From Chitinophagaceae bacterium (GTDB taxonomy: Bacteria > Bacteroidota > Bacteroidia > Chitinophagales > Chitinophagaceae): 61,199 bases of DNA. The translations under genes were made by a program, and so were the position numbers. This document shows positions 9,001 through 17,422 of this stretch, in pieces. The stretch is taken from NCBI GenBank assembly GCA_016787065.1, contig JAEUVD010000024.1, positions 1 through 61,199 on the forward strand. The letters are read 5' to 3'. The stretch's first letter is position 1. Every line of letters starts with the position of its first letter. The notes beneath the pieces were generated by a model that saw nothing but the letters and a program-made list of their open reading frames with translations, had not been told where the DNA came from and did no database searches.

Positions 9001-11077
9001 CAATATTTCGGGAGCTAGTAACGGCAATACCTATTCGTGGTCGCCAGTCACTTTTTTGAATGCTACCAATCAGCCTAACGTTACGGCTAGTGGAGTAAAT
9101 GCCAGTACAACTTATATCGTAACGGTAAGCAATAATTTAGGTTGTTCTGCATTAGCTTCGCAAAGCATTACCGTCTTTCCTCCACAACCCATTACCCTTG
9201 TTGCTTCAAGCATCAGCGTATGTGCAGGATCTTCTACTCAAATGGAAGTGCAGGCTGCAAATTATTGCACGCCAACTTTAGCACATCCTGGTAGCACGTT
9301 ATTCTATATAGCCGCTTTTAATTTTGCGAATCAAATTGTAAATACAAGTCTGGGTGGAGGTAGTTACACTAATTATCCACTTACAGCGAATGTAATAGCA
9401 GGAAACACTTATTCGTTTCAAATAACTTCCGGACAAAATGCACCTTGGTATGCCTTGTATATCGATTTTAATCAGGATGGTGATTTTACCGATGCGAACG
9501 AATATGTTTGGAATTCTGTACCAGCGCTTACGCCGAATGGAAGTATAACCATTCCAACTACTGCCTTGAATGGTAAAACAAGAATGCGTTTGATGTGCGA
9601 TTCTTACACACTACAAGCACAAAACGCATGTTCTAATACGTCTTATGGTGAATATGAAGATTATAGTTTGAATATTACTGGAGGTACAAACGGAAATACC
9701 TATTCGTGGTTGCCAACTACTTTTTTAAATAATACTACACAACAAGCGGTAACGGCAACGAACATCAATGCAAATACTACTTATACCGTAATGGCAACTG
9801 ATTTGAATGGCTGTACTGCTACCGCAACAAAAAGTATAAACGTAATACCAATTCCATCCATAAGCGCTGGCGCAACAAATCCAAATTTGTGTAATGGTGC
9901 TTCAACACAACTTCAAGCTATACAAGGTAATTATTGTATTCCAACCATTGCAAGTCCAGGCAATACCAATGATTTTATCAGTTTATTTCATTTCGCTAAT
10001 CAAATTAATAATGTAAGTGGTGATGGCGACTATACAAATTATTTGCAATCGGCTAATGTGCAAACGGGTAATTCCTATTACCTCAATGTAGTTGCTGGTG
10101 GATATCCTCAACGCTTCGCTTTATTTATTGATTATAATCAGGATAATGATTTTAACGATAGCAATGAGTTGGCTTGGTTTTATAATGGCAATGTGCCTTC
10201 CTCATCAGGATATATAAACATTCCAACATCCGCGCGCAATGGTTTAACCAAGTTAAGGGTGGTGAGTTGTGCTGGCACCGTTATCACACCACAACTTGCT
10301 TGTTCACTTTCAGCTTATGGTGAGTATGAAGACTATCGTTTAATTATCTCAGGTGGAACCAATAATAACTCGATGGTATGGTCACCGGCAACCTATTTGA
10401 ATTCGACGAATCAAAATTTAGTTACTGCATCCAATGTTACAGCTAATACAATTTATACGGTTACTGTAACCAATTCCAACGGATGTACAAATACATCTAC
10501 TGTGAGTATTCAGGTTACGCCATGCACAACAAGTGGTCTTGAAGTGAAGTGTTTTATAGAAGGATATTATGCAGGTTCGGGGTTAATGCAAGCGGTTAAA
10601 ATGAATCAGGATATCGGTAGTAATTCTAGTATAGTAGATGATATAAGTTTGGAAATAAAACAACCTACATCGCCGTATACCACGGTAGCAACGTCTACCG
10701 GTGAGTTAAATACCAATGGCACTGTTCAATTTAATTTCAATCCGATACCCACAGGTTTGTATTATATTGTTTTGAAATATAAAAACGGTATTGAAACCTG
10801 GAGTGCGAGCCCGGTACCAATCCTAACTTCGTCAACCTATGATTTTACCACCGCAGCAAACAAAGCTTTTGGTTCCAATCAAACAGAAGTAGCGAATGGT
10901 GTTTGGGCTATGTATTCCGGAGATATCAATCAAGATGGTTCCATCGATGCGTTTGATTACATTCTTCAAGACCCAGATATTATTGATGGTGCTTCGGGTT
11001 ATTTAAGTACCGATTTGAATGGTGATGGTATCGTAGATGTGTTTGATTATTTAGTCATGGAGCCGAATTTAACGTAA
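6014..11077 (+). CDS. Giant secreted protein: LamG, YVTN beta-propeller, four GEVED domains, dockerin-like C-terminus
   Basis: 1687 residues from the ATG at 6014, which gives a clean signal peptide (MKKIFHFILYTLCIM to FASAQ); an in-frame ATG at 5900 would bury it. Domains in order: LamG/concanavalin-like sandwich (about residues 30-200); YVTN-type beta-propeller (about 262-550) with repeats such as VSPDGTKIYVCNSSSASVSV; four GEVED units beginning near nucleotides 7919, 8592, 9267 and 9933, each with a Cys-x-Pro-Thr start, a calcium-like DYNxDGDF loop and a GEYEDY end; Ig-like linkers between them; and from about 10538 a beta-sandwich plus two EF-hand loops, DINQDGSIDAFD and DLNGDGIVDVFD. The same C-terminal module ends the proteins at 17423 and 30368. 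Likely exported and involved in binding glycans or matrix; no enzyme motif seen. The stop at 11075-11077 replaces a GAA present in the near-identical 3' copy at 21359-21361, so the last eight residues appear lost. Confidence 0.9.
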   Translation: MKKIFHFILYTLCIMVLHTHFASAQTGASLLFKTGDYVTVDTSLGNFSTQNFTIETWFKVSNSNNMTLLTKRPVCAHSNFWSLSIVSGKLVFEVDENTAGLNYNNLYSVSTITPGTWYHVAVTRSGLTLKIYVNGVFESSVTQTNITNLINSAYLQFGQGPCSSFIGQLDETRFWSRALSSCEINSLRNCEIATSFNGLLANYHYNQGSAGASNPTMNYVLDATGNSHTAYLNNFTLSGSTSNWVANGAVVSGQSYTNNMSNVPRAYITNQNNSNVVVYDLNTNTEIAKVNIGTGGYGVVCTPTGESVYVSNVTSNKICIIDAFTHTLKAQVSVGLFPYGLCIKPDGSRVYSFNSQSNSISVINTSTNTVLTTIPCNGAPFYGACSPNGQFLYVSRSDLNAIAVINTITNTIVANINVGNAPRGIAVSPDGTKIYVCNSSSASVSVIQASTNTVIATIPVGNTPVGVNVSPLGDHVLVSNINSGTVSKINASTNTVSATYTVGTTPRGISFSQDGKKAYVSNAGSNNLSEINLATNAVSILPNVINVSGNSSIGQFVRYGRAVLPVTACIQYEFGGNTLTTSGLYSANFNATHGCDSTQTINLQITQNTMATPSISLFDSTICSGESVSMIVNSNYCIPTLGVTGNTNGYIHEFEFNYQLINSSGDGDYTFYPLNINAIADSHYVVHLTSGGSQQYFAAYIDYNGDGDFLDANELIGSTNSLGSNINMLFAIPANAKNGVTRLRLLSGSGSVPLASNACSYSGAGEYEDYPITISGGATGNTTSWSPSTFLNATNQAIVSASNITATTTYTVTVSENAACTKTATKTILVNPQPSITILTSSNEVCTGGSLQLKAVTSPICTPTLGLPGNTLDYISNFNFDNQIINSSGDGDYSFFPLTANVNAGSTYNFSMSAGSFIQYFALFVDYNQDGDFNDANEFVWNTNNYNSSGSGNINIPLNAFNGITRLRVMSCYGQAPNPSNSCSFPLYGEYEDYLLNISGASNGNTYSWSPVTFLNATNQPNVTASGVNASTTYIVTVSNNLGCSALASQSITVFPPQPITLVASSISVCAGSSTQMEVQAANYCTPTLAHPGSTLFYIAAFNFANQIVNTSLGGGSYTNYPLTANVIAGNTYSFQITSGQNAPWYALYIDFNQDGDFTDANEYVWNSVPALTPNGSITIPTTALNGKTRMRLMCDSYTLQAQNACSNTSYGEYEDYSLNITGGTNGNTYSWLPTTFLNNTTQQAVTATNINANTTYTVMATDLNGCTATATKSINVIPIPSISAGATNPNLCNGASTQLQAIQGNYCIPTIASPGNTNDFISLFHFANQINNVSGDGDYTNYLQSANVQTGNSYYLNVVAGGYPQRFALFIDYNQDNDFNDSNELAWFYNGNVPSSSGYINIPTSARNGLTKLRVVSCAGTVITPQLACSLSAYGEYEDYRLIISGGTNNNSMVWSPATYLNSTNQNLVTASNVTANTIYTVTVTNSNGCTNTSTVSIQVTPCTTSGLEVKCFIEGYYAGSGLMQAVKMNQDIGSNSSIVDDISLEIKQPTSPYTTVATSTGELNTNGTVQFNFNPIPTGLYYIVLKYKNGIETWSASPVPILTSSTYDFTTAANKAFGSNQTEVANGVWAMYSGDINQDGSIDAFDYILQDPDIIDGASGYLSTDLNGDGIVDVFDYLVMEPNLT

Positions 11078-11114
11078 GGCATTGGCGCAATAACACCCTG
11101 ACGTTTTTAAATTT
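10988..11114 (+). repeat. 127-bp repeat, copy 1 (3' end of giant gene and its flank)
   Basis: Identical to 21272-21398 except at two positions: a silent C/T in the Val codon of LVMEPN, and T11075 against G21359, which turns GAA into the TAA stop. Immediately upstream the two genes differ much more, so homology is unusually high over just this stretch, including untranslated flank. This points to recent duplication or gene conversion. Confidence 0.9.
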
Positions 11115-11272
11115 TGAAATGAAGTTGTACAATTAGAATTCTCGTTCATAGCAAAATAGTTATCGGATTTGCAATTACAAAATTTGTTATTAAATTCGTT
11201 CTTAACTTGAAATCATCTCTTTTAATACGAATTAAGTAAACAAGATGGTTGTTATGGGTATTCTTACCGCTT

Positions 11273-13414
11273 ATGAAATTTAAAAACATTTTTCTTTTTG
11301 TTCTTTTAATTTTATCACTTAGAGGATACGCACAAGATGCATCAACCTATCGAAAACAAATGGATCAGGAGAATGTTGGCGTAAAAAAGGGTGAGTTATG
11401 TTTTAAACTCTTTACTTATTACCTCAATAATGATATTCAAAAAGCATTTGCAGTAACTGATGAATTAAAAAGCGTTGCAGAAAAATATAATAACGACACC
11501 ATAATGTGTCGGTATTTACAAGCCATGGGTCTTTACTACACTCATATTGGAAATACAAAAAAAATTAAGGAGTATGATAATAGACTATTAAATTATGCTA
11601 CCAAAACAAAAAACCTTCGATTTCAAGCTATCTGTTTATTAAATCGGGGTGTGGATTTGGATGAAGCAGGCAAATCCAAAAACGCCATATTGAATTATGA
11701 GAAATGTTTGGCTCTCTTTAGAAATTGTAACGATACGGCCAATTTACTATTTACTCTATTAAACTATGGAGTGGCTGAATCTCATATAGGGAATACAGTT
11801 AAATCCAAACAAAGGCTGGAAGAATGTATCGAATTGGCGAAAAAGCTTCCAAAAGTTTCTAACGTACTGCTATATGCTTACAACCAATATGCAAATTTAT
11901 TGGCCTCTACTGATTCCAAAAATCCACTTATTTATTCCCTCTTGGATACTACACTCTTGTATAGTCAGCAATTAAATAACAAAACCATTGAGTTAAATGC
12001 ATTGGGTTTGTTGGCACAGCTTTATTTTGAAAATAACCAAGGACAGAAAGTTTATGAAACGAATTTGAAACGAATACAAATCGCGGAGGAACAAAATTTC
12101 GTATACCAACAGATTTCCGCATACATAGATTGTGCCGAAGCTATAAGCATGTTGGGCATAACCGACTCTTGTTATTACTTTTTAGATAAAGCAATAAGCT
12201 TGGCAAAGTCATCCGATAACACCTTGTTATTACTTAAAGCCTATAGTACATTAGGTAATATTTACGAAAACGATAATAATAGCAAGGAAGGTAAGAAGTA
12301 CTTTTTATTAGCACACAAATTATATCAGGATAATGACGTGCATGACTTAAACTATAACACCAATTGCGAACGTTTAATGAGCTTATATACGCAGGAAGGC
12401 AAGTTAGACAGTGCGGCGTATTACTTGAAGCTGTTGGACGAAAATAGCAAAACGCATAAATCGGGTAATACACGAAACGAATATTTACAACGATTGGGGA
12501 AATTGAAATTATTAAGCGGCGATACGCTTAAATCGGCGGTTATTCTAGACTCAGCATTTAATGTTTTGGATACTGCGACTTTTAGTATTTCAAACAAAAC
12601 ATTGACGGAAATCGAAACAAAGTATAAAGTAAGAGAAAAAGACATCCATCTGCAAGAAGCCAAAAAGCAAGCTTCATACGAGGCCCGTACAAAGCGATTT
12701 TTTATCCTATTTAGTATCATTACATGCTTGTTAGCCGCAGGTCTCGGCTTGTTGTTGTATAAGAACATTCAGCAAAAAAGGATTATAAGTAGGGATAAAG
12801 CCAATATAGAAATTCTGCAAGACGATATGAAGCATGAAACCATACGCCAATACAATGATATTGTAAACCACGCGACTTTATTATACGGCCAGAATCCATC
12901 ATCTGTTGGAATTCCTAAACTCATTTCCCGGATACGGGCCTACCAATCTTTATTTTACACCTTATTTTCATCCGACAATAAGAAGGAGTTATCCTTAGAA
13001 AAATCAATTTTGGAAGTTTTTACGGATAATTGTGCTGGAATGAATAATACCCCGGCTTTTAATTGTAGTACCTCAGTTCTACTTAGCTTTTCACAGTCCG
13101 AGAGTGTTCTTTTATTGATAAATGAGCTTATTGCTAATTCTCTTGAACATGCTTTTCAGAATGTTCAGAAACCGGCTATAGCACTAAATCTTTTTACCGA
13201 TGATGGTGTTCATTGCCAACTCGTATATAGAGACAATGGTATTGGTATGGAGGATAATAATCGAAGATTGGTAAAGGGTAAAGGAATGCGCCAAATTTAT
13301 TCTTTAACCACTCAAAATCTGAGAGGTGAAATAAATGCTTATAATGATAACGGTTCATGCTATAAGGTAAAATTTAAAATAATTAAGGATGGGCAAAAAG
13401 GCTCTGTTGGTTGA
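11273..13414 (+). CDS. TPR-domain sensor histidine kinase with divergent phosphoacceptor box
   Basis: About 713 residues from the ATG at 11273; a TTG 24 bp earlier is in frame but less likely because MKFKNIFLFVLLILSLRGYAQ is a normal signal peptide. A long TPR-like helical region (about residues 30-440) is followed by a transmembrane helix (FFILFSIITCLLAAGLGLLL), a coiled-coil linker and a HATPase core with N box NELIANSLEHAF and G1 box DNGIGM. The dimerisation segment reads DDMKHETIRQYNDIVNHA instead of the usual EIHHRVKNNLQVI. One His may align with the phosphoacceptor, but the following R-V-K-N is lost. It overlaps the next gene by 26 bp, so the two are translationally linked. It is probably still a kinase or phosphatase for that regulator; autophosphorylation is less certain than for the kinase at 2719. 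Confidence 0.85.
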   Translation: MKFKNIFLFVLLILSLRGYAQDASTYRKQMDQENVGVKKGELCFKLFTYYLNNDIQKAFAVTDELKSVAEKYNNDTIMCRYLQAMGLYYTHIGNTKKIKEYDNRLLNYATKTKNLRFQAICLLNRGVDLDEAGKSKNAILNYEKCLALFRNCNDTANLLFTLLNYGVAESHIGNTVKSKQRLEECIELAKKLPKVSNVLLYAYNQYANLLASTDSKNPLIYSLLDTTLLYSQQLNNKTIELNALGLLAQLYFENNQGQKVYETNLKRIQIAEEQNFVYQQISAYIDCAEAISMLGITDSCYYFLDKAISLAKSSDNTLLLLKAYSTLGNIYENDNNSKEGKKYFLLAHKLYQDNDVHDLNYNTNCERLMSLYTQEGKLDSAAYYLKLLDENSKTHKSGNTRNEYLQRLGKLKLLSGDTLKSAVILDSAFNVLDTATFSISNKTLTEIETKYKVREKDIHLQEAKKQASYEARTKRFFILFSIITCLLAAGLGLLLYKNIQQKRIISRDKANIEILQDDMKHETIRQYNDIVNHATLLYGQNPSSVGIPKLISRIRAYQSLFYTLFSSDNKKELSLEKSILEVFTDNCAGMNNTPAFNCSTSVLLSFSQSESVLLLINELIANSLEHAFQNVQKPAIALNLFTDDGVHCQLVYRDNGIGMEDNNRRLVKGKGMRQIYSLTTQNLRGEINAYNDNGSCYKVKFKIIKDGQKGSVG

Positions 13415-14231
13415 AAATAATTTACTACATTTTGAAGTGTATGAAAATGCCCTGAATCAATTAGGGTATGAAGTAATTACTACCTCAGATAATTTACCTA
13501 TTACCAGCTTTGATGAAGCGGTTACTGCATTCAAGGCCAACTCGAATATTGAATTAGCTATTATTGACATACGCTTAAATGGCGAAAAGAATGGTATTGA
13601 CCTCGCATCTTATTTTATAGACAACCATTATAACATTTATATCCTATTTACCACCGAATTTATTACCGATGAAGCGGCTACCCAAATAGCTTTTTTGAAT
13701 ACTCAAATACCGATGATTTATAAACCACGGGGAGCGGCAGAACTTCAAGCCGCATTGTTTACTATTAAGTCGAATGTAACTCTACGCAATCCTAGGTTTG
13801 AAATAAAATTTGATACTATAGAATTACCGGTGTATGAAGTGCCTAAACACAAACTGGTAAGAAAATTAGAACTACCGAATGGTGGCAAATCGTACAAACG
13901 AAAAATAAATAAAAGCAAAATAGCTTTTATAGCGGCAGGTAATGGCGTGGATTATGATGTACCCAAAAATTATTCCTTAATAGTGAATGTCGATTTGGAG
14001 CATGCCTACCTAACCCGAAATTCCTTGCAGGAGCTATTAAACCAAAATATATTGGATGAGCGCTTTGTACGCATTAGTAATAATATTTGTATCAACCTAA
14101 AATACCATATGGGTGAAGCCGAGCGAAGCGATCTTAAAAACCCAATATTGTTGAATTGTGCACAGAGAAAGGTTTTTGAGGTGAGTTCCGAGTACAAAAC
14201 CGAATTTTTGAAGCGTGCCAAAATGTATTAA
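13389..14231 (+). CDS. LytTR-like response regulator 2
   Basis: 280 residues. The receiver has E9, phosphoacceptor D60 (AIIDIRLNGEKNG), T88/T89 and K112 (MIYKPRG). The second acidic residue of the N-terminal pair is replaced by Asn (VENN), which may weaken Mg binding. The C-terminal region (about residues 175-280) resembles a diverged LytTR domain, ending with RFVRISNNICINLKY where typical members have FIRIHRSYLVN. A basic linker, including GGKSYKRKINKSK, joins the two halves. The start overlaps the kinase gene by 26 bp. It ends 94 bp before the first of three beta-helix paralogues, so that operon is its probable target. A weak 21-bp-spaced repeat around 14233-14267 could be a site. Confidence 0.85.
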   Translation: MGKKALLVENNLLHFEVYENALNQLGYEVITTSDNLPITSFDEAVTAFKANSNIELAIIDIRLNGEKNGIDLASYFIDNHYNIYILFTTEFITDEAATQIAFLNTQIPMIYKPRGAAELQAALFTIKSNVTLRNPRFEIKFDTIELPVYEVPKHKLVRKLELPNGGKSYKRKINKSKIAFIAAGNGVDYDVPKNYSLIVNVDLEHAYLTRNSLQELLNQNILDERFVRISNNICINLKYHMGEAERSDLKNPILLNCAQRKVFEVSSEYKTEFLKRAKMY

Positions 14232-14325
14232 GTTATTCATCCTACGAAGTTGATAACTTATCCGAAGTATAGGAAGAATTTGGACTACAAGAATTATTAT
14301 TGTTTAGAAAATAATAGTACCAATC

Positions 14326-15345
14326 ATGAAAAAATATTTACTCTCTTTTCTTAGCCTATTTATTTGTATTGTTTCATCGGCTCAAACCGCTAGAATTTCC
14401 TTAGAGCATAATGGTACGACGACCATTTATACAGCCTTACAAGCAGCGTATAATGCAGCGGTAAACGATGATGTGATTATTTTGCCAGGTGGAAATTTCA
14501 CTATTGCAGACAGCATCAAAAAGAGAATAAAAATACTTGGTGCGGGTATTTGCCCGGATTCTTCAGCGGTAACCGGAGTAACTTTTATTTCTAGTGGAAT
14601 TAAAATTGGCACCGGAGCCAATAGAGCACAATTTGAAGGTATTATCTTTTCAGGCTCTAATTATATATCAGGATTTTCCCATCCAAGTTTGATGAATTAT
14701 TTTGGAGATAGTGTTGTATTTAATAAATGTAAATTTAATTATGGACTTTCTAGCTATAAAACTATTATTGTAAAGGATTGTGTTCTATTAGGTTTGGGGT
14801 CACTAAATTCTTTGGTTACAAATTGTATTATTTATTCCTTTCCTTCAGGAATAAGTGGTGGTATTGGATTTGATCAAACTCAAATAAATAATTGTATCAT
14901 ATTGAATAATTTGAGCGCAAATTTTTGTCAAATTCAAAATTGCATACTTATTTCACCAACAATAAGTGGATGCAGCAATAATATTTTAAATCCGTTGTCT
15001 ATAGGGAGTATTATTTTCGTAAATAGTAACAGTTATTGCAATTCTAACCCGCCGTATAGCAGTAATTTGGTATCTGGCGCAATTGTGGTAAATAGTATAA
15101 CTGATATTTTTACTACCAACGTAAATACAACTTGGAGTTGTACTTTAGATTATCATTTAAAATCAACTTGCCCCGGCAAAAATGCTGGTGTAGACGGAAC
15201 TGATATTGGTATTTACGGAACAGCTTTCCCATGTTCTGAAGGTTGGGTGCCCAGCAACCCGCATATCATGTTTAAAAATGTATCTTCTACCAATACCAGC
15301 GATGGCAAACTCAATGTAAACTTTAAAGTACGTAAAGGCAATTAA
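14326..15345 (+). CDS. Secreted right-handed beta-helix protein, tandem paralogue 1
   Basis: 339 residues. The signal peptide MKKYLLSFLSLFICIVSSAQ is followed by TARISLEHNGTTTIYTALQAAYNAA and DDVIILPGGNF, the usual entry to a parallel beta-helix (pectate-lyase-like fold). The middle is a series of short Asn/Cys-ending rungs such as FNKCKFNYG, VKDCVLL, VTNCIIY, INNCIIL and IQNCILI. The C-terminus (VPSNPHIMFKNVSS to GKLNVNFKVRKGN) is shared with the next two genes, as are the first 90 or so residues, while the rungs differ. No pectate-lyase catalytic residues are recognisable, so a structural or binding role is more likely. It is the first gene of a probable four-gene operon ending at 21385, downstream of response regulator 2. 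Confidence 0.85.
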   Translation: MKKYLLSFLSLFICIVSSAQTARISLEHNGTTTIYTALQAAYNAAVNDDVIILPGGNFTIADSIKKRIKILGAGICPDSSAVTGVTFISSGIKIGTGANRAQFEGIIFSGSNYISGFSHPSLMNYFGDSVVFNKCKFNYGLSSYKTIIVKDCVLLGLGSLNSLVTNCIIYSFPSGISGGIGFDQTQINNCIILNNLSANFCQIQNCILISPTISGCSNNILNPLSIGSIIFVNSNSYCNSNPPYSSNLVSGAIVVNSITDIFTTNVNTTWSCTLDYHLKSTCPGKNAGVDGTDIGIYGTAFPCSEGWVPSNPHIMFKNVSSTNTSDGKLNVNFKVRKGN

Positions 15346-15367
15346 TCAATTTAAAAAAATACCAAAC

Positions 15368-16378
15368 ATGAAAAAATATTTACTCGCTTTTTTAACGCTT
15401 CTTATATACTCCATTTCATTTGCTCAAACGGCCCGAATATCCTTAGAGCATAATGGAACTTCTACTATTTATTCAACCTTACAAGCAGCCTATAATGCTG
15501 CAGTGGATGATGATATCATCATTTTACCCGGTGGTACATTTACTATACAAGATAGTATTAAAAAAAGATTGAATTTTATTGGTGCGGGTATATCTCTCGA
15601 TTCAACGCAGGCTACTTCAACATCCAAACTGAGCAAAACGTCAACGGGAAATGGTAATCTTATTATTTGCCCAGAGGGAAATGGGACATCATTTAATGGC
15701 ATTCATTTTTTTCATCAAAATTATAGTATTGGAATTTCCGGTTTAAATGGAAACTGTCAATTTAGCCTTTTTAATTGTTTTATGCAGGGTAAAATAACTA
15801 AAGGCATAAATTGCTTAATTAAAAATTGCCTTATTGGTAATTTTGTGGATTCTCTTAAAAATTCGGTAGTAAAGAATACAATATGCGAAGGTTTTACCTA
15901 TTTAACGGATTGCTCAATAGACAATAGTATGACAGAATCTTATGGAAGTAAATCCTGTATCACTTGTGATTTTCGTAATTGTATATTTAACAATGGGGCT
16001 CAGTATTACACCAATTATTACAATTATCCATCACCAACTTGTAACTTTTATAATTGCCTTCGCATCAATGCATCGGGTATATATCCAAATACTTCAAATG
16101 AGTTTAATACAATTTCAATTTATGGGTTTTCTACTTTATTCAATTCATCTATTACGGGCATTGTCGCTAACCCGGCAAAAAACTACCATTTACTCCCCAA
16201 CAGCCCTGGCTCAAATGCGGGCACTGATGGTACTGATATTGGTATATACGGAGGCTTAGAACCCTGCCCGGATGGTTGGGTACCAAGCAACCCGCATATA
16301 ATGGTTAAAAGTGTATCAACCAGCAATACCAACGATGGAAAACTCAATGTAAACTTTAAAGTACGTAAAGGCAATTAA
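15368..16378 (+). CDS. Secreted right-handed beta-helix protein, tandem paralogue 2
   Basis: 336 residues and 22 bp after paralogue 1. Signal peptide MKKYLLAFLTLLIYSISFAQ, then the shared TARISLEHNGT entry and DDDIIILPGGTF. The middle rungs (FNCFMQG, IKNCLIGN, VKNTICEG, FRNCIFNN, FYNCLRIN) are not alignable in detail with the sister copies. The C-terminal segment from about GTDGTDIGIYGG to VNFKVRKGN is nearly the same as in the neighbours, and the last 34 nucleotides (16346-16379) are identical in all three genes. Expected to be exported to the cell surface or medium. Function unknown. Confidence 0.85.
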   Translation: MKKYLLAFLTLLIYSISFAQTARISLEHNGTSTIYSTLQAAYNAAVDDDIIILPGGTFTIQDSIKKRLNFIGAGISLDSTQATSTSKLSKTSTGNGNLIICPEGNGTSFNGIHFFHQNYSIGISGLNGNCQFSLFNCFMQGKITKGINCLIKNCLIGNFVDSLKNSVVKNTICEGFTYLTDCSIDNSMTESYGSKSCITCDFRNCIFNNGAQYYTNYYNYPSPTCNFYNCLRINASGIYPNTSNEFNTISIYGFSTLFNSSITGIVANPAKNYHLLPNSPGSNAGTDGTDIGIYGGLEPCPDGWVPSNPHIMVKSVSTSNTNDGKLNVNFKVRKGN

Positions 16379-16398
16379 TCATTTTATAAATATCAAAC

Positions 16399-17421
16399 AT
16401 GAAAAAATATTTACTCTCTTCTTTATTCCTTCTCATTTACTCGACTTCTTTTGCTCAAACAGCCAGAATATCCTTAGAGCATAATGGAACCACTACAATT
16501 TTTACTACTTTACAAGATGCTTATAATGCCGCGGTTGATGATGATGTGATTGTGCTGCCGGGGGGTAATTATAATATACAAGATACAATTAAAAAAAGGA
16601 TAAAGATTATTGGCGCTGGTTTTGCCGTGGATTCGTCAAGTGCTACGGGAATAACCTCAATTCCTACTGTCCTTAAATTTACTGTGCAATCTATTGGTTC
16701 TGTTATTGAAGGAATCTATTTTTCGGGAAATAATAATTATCTTAATCCCGGTAATGGCTATAGTCTAATAAATTTAACAAGTAATATTTCAATTCTTAAT
16801 TGCCGATTTAGTGCGTCTGTAAGTGGTGGTACGAACTCAATTTTTAAAAATTGTATTATGCCTAGTTTAAATTTGACCGGTACCCTAAGTAATTGTATTA
16901 TTACTGGTGGATCAGCCCAATCCCTATCATTCACAAATTCAATTATTAAGAATTGTATATTCCTTACCAATGCAAGTAATTATTTATATTCCAGCGGATG
17001 TAGTTTGGAGAATAACATTTTTACCAACTATGCTCCAATTAACTTATCAAGCGCATACTGTAATAATCAATTTAAGAATAATTTAATTGTTACTAATGGT
17101 TCGATTTATTATTTAACAAATTCAAGTTGTTCTGCCTCTAGTTCAGAATTGAATACTATTACCGTTGCCAATCTTTCTGATATTTTTATTAATTACAATT
17201 CAGGTACAAACATTTTGAATAATAATTACGAATTAAAATCAACTTGCCCTGGCAAAAATGCGGGCACGGATGGTACGGATGTTGGTATTTATGGTTCTGC
17301 CTATCCTTGTCCTGTTGGTTGGGTGCCAAGCAACCCACATATCATGTATAAGGATATTCCACTTCAGAGTTCTAATGATGGTAAACTTAATGTAAACTTT
17401 AAAGTACGTAAAGGCAATTAA
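16399..17421 (+). CDS. Secreted right-handed beta-helix protein, tandem paralogue 3
   Basis: 340 residues, 20 bp after paralogue 2 and only 1 bp before the next start codon, so the group is surely cotranscribed. Signal peptide MKKYLLSSLFLLIYSTSFAQ, shared N-terminal entry with DDDVIVLPGGNYNI and the IKIIGAGF turn, variable rungs (ILNCRFS, FKNCIMP, LSNCIIT, IKNCIFL), shared C-terminus (PSNPHIMYKDIP to VNFKVRKGN). Same class as paralogues 1 and 2; no catalytic signature seen. The tight spacing to the M23/M43 gene suggests the beta-helix proteins act with, or are processed by, that peptidase. Confidence 0.85.
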   Translation: MKKYLLSSLFLLIYSTSFAQTARISLEHNGTTTIFTTLQDAYNAAVDDDVIVLPGGNYNIQDTIKKRIKIIGAGFAVDSSSATGITSIPTVLKFTVQSIGSVIEGIYFSGNNNYLNPGNGYSLINLTSNISILNCRFSASVSGGTNSIFKNCIMPSLNLTGTLSNCIITGGSAQSLSFTNSIIKNCIFLTNASNYLYSSGCSLENNIFTNYAPINLSSAYCNNQFKNNLIVTNGSIYYLTNSSCSASSSELNTITVANLSDIFINYNSGTNILNNNYELKSTCPGKNAGTDGTDVGIYGSAYPCPVGWVPSNPHIMYKDIPLQSSNDGKLNVNFKVRKGN

Positions 17422-17422
17422 T

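Noticed and set aside
11078..11101. Separate small feature after the 1687-residue protein
   Set aside because: It is the leftover of the original C-terminal codons, explained by the T11075 nonsense change.
14326..17421. Pectate lyase enzymes
   Set aside because: The fold fits a parallel beta-helix, but I see none of the conserved catalytic Asp/Arg residues of pectate lyases.
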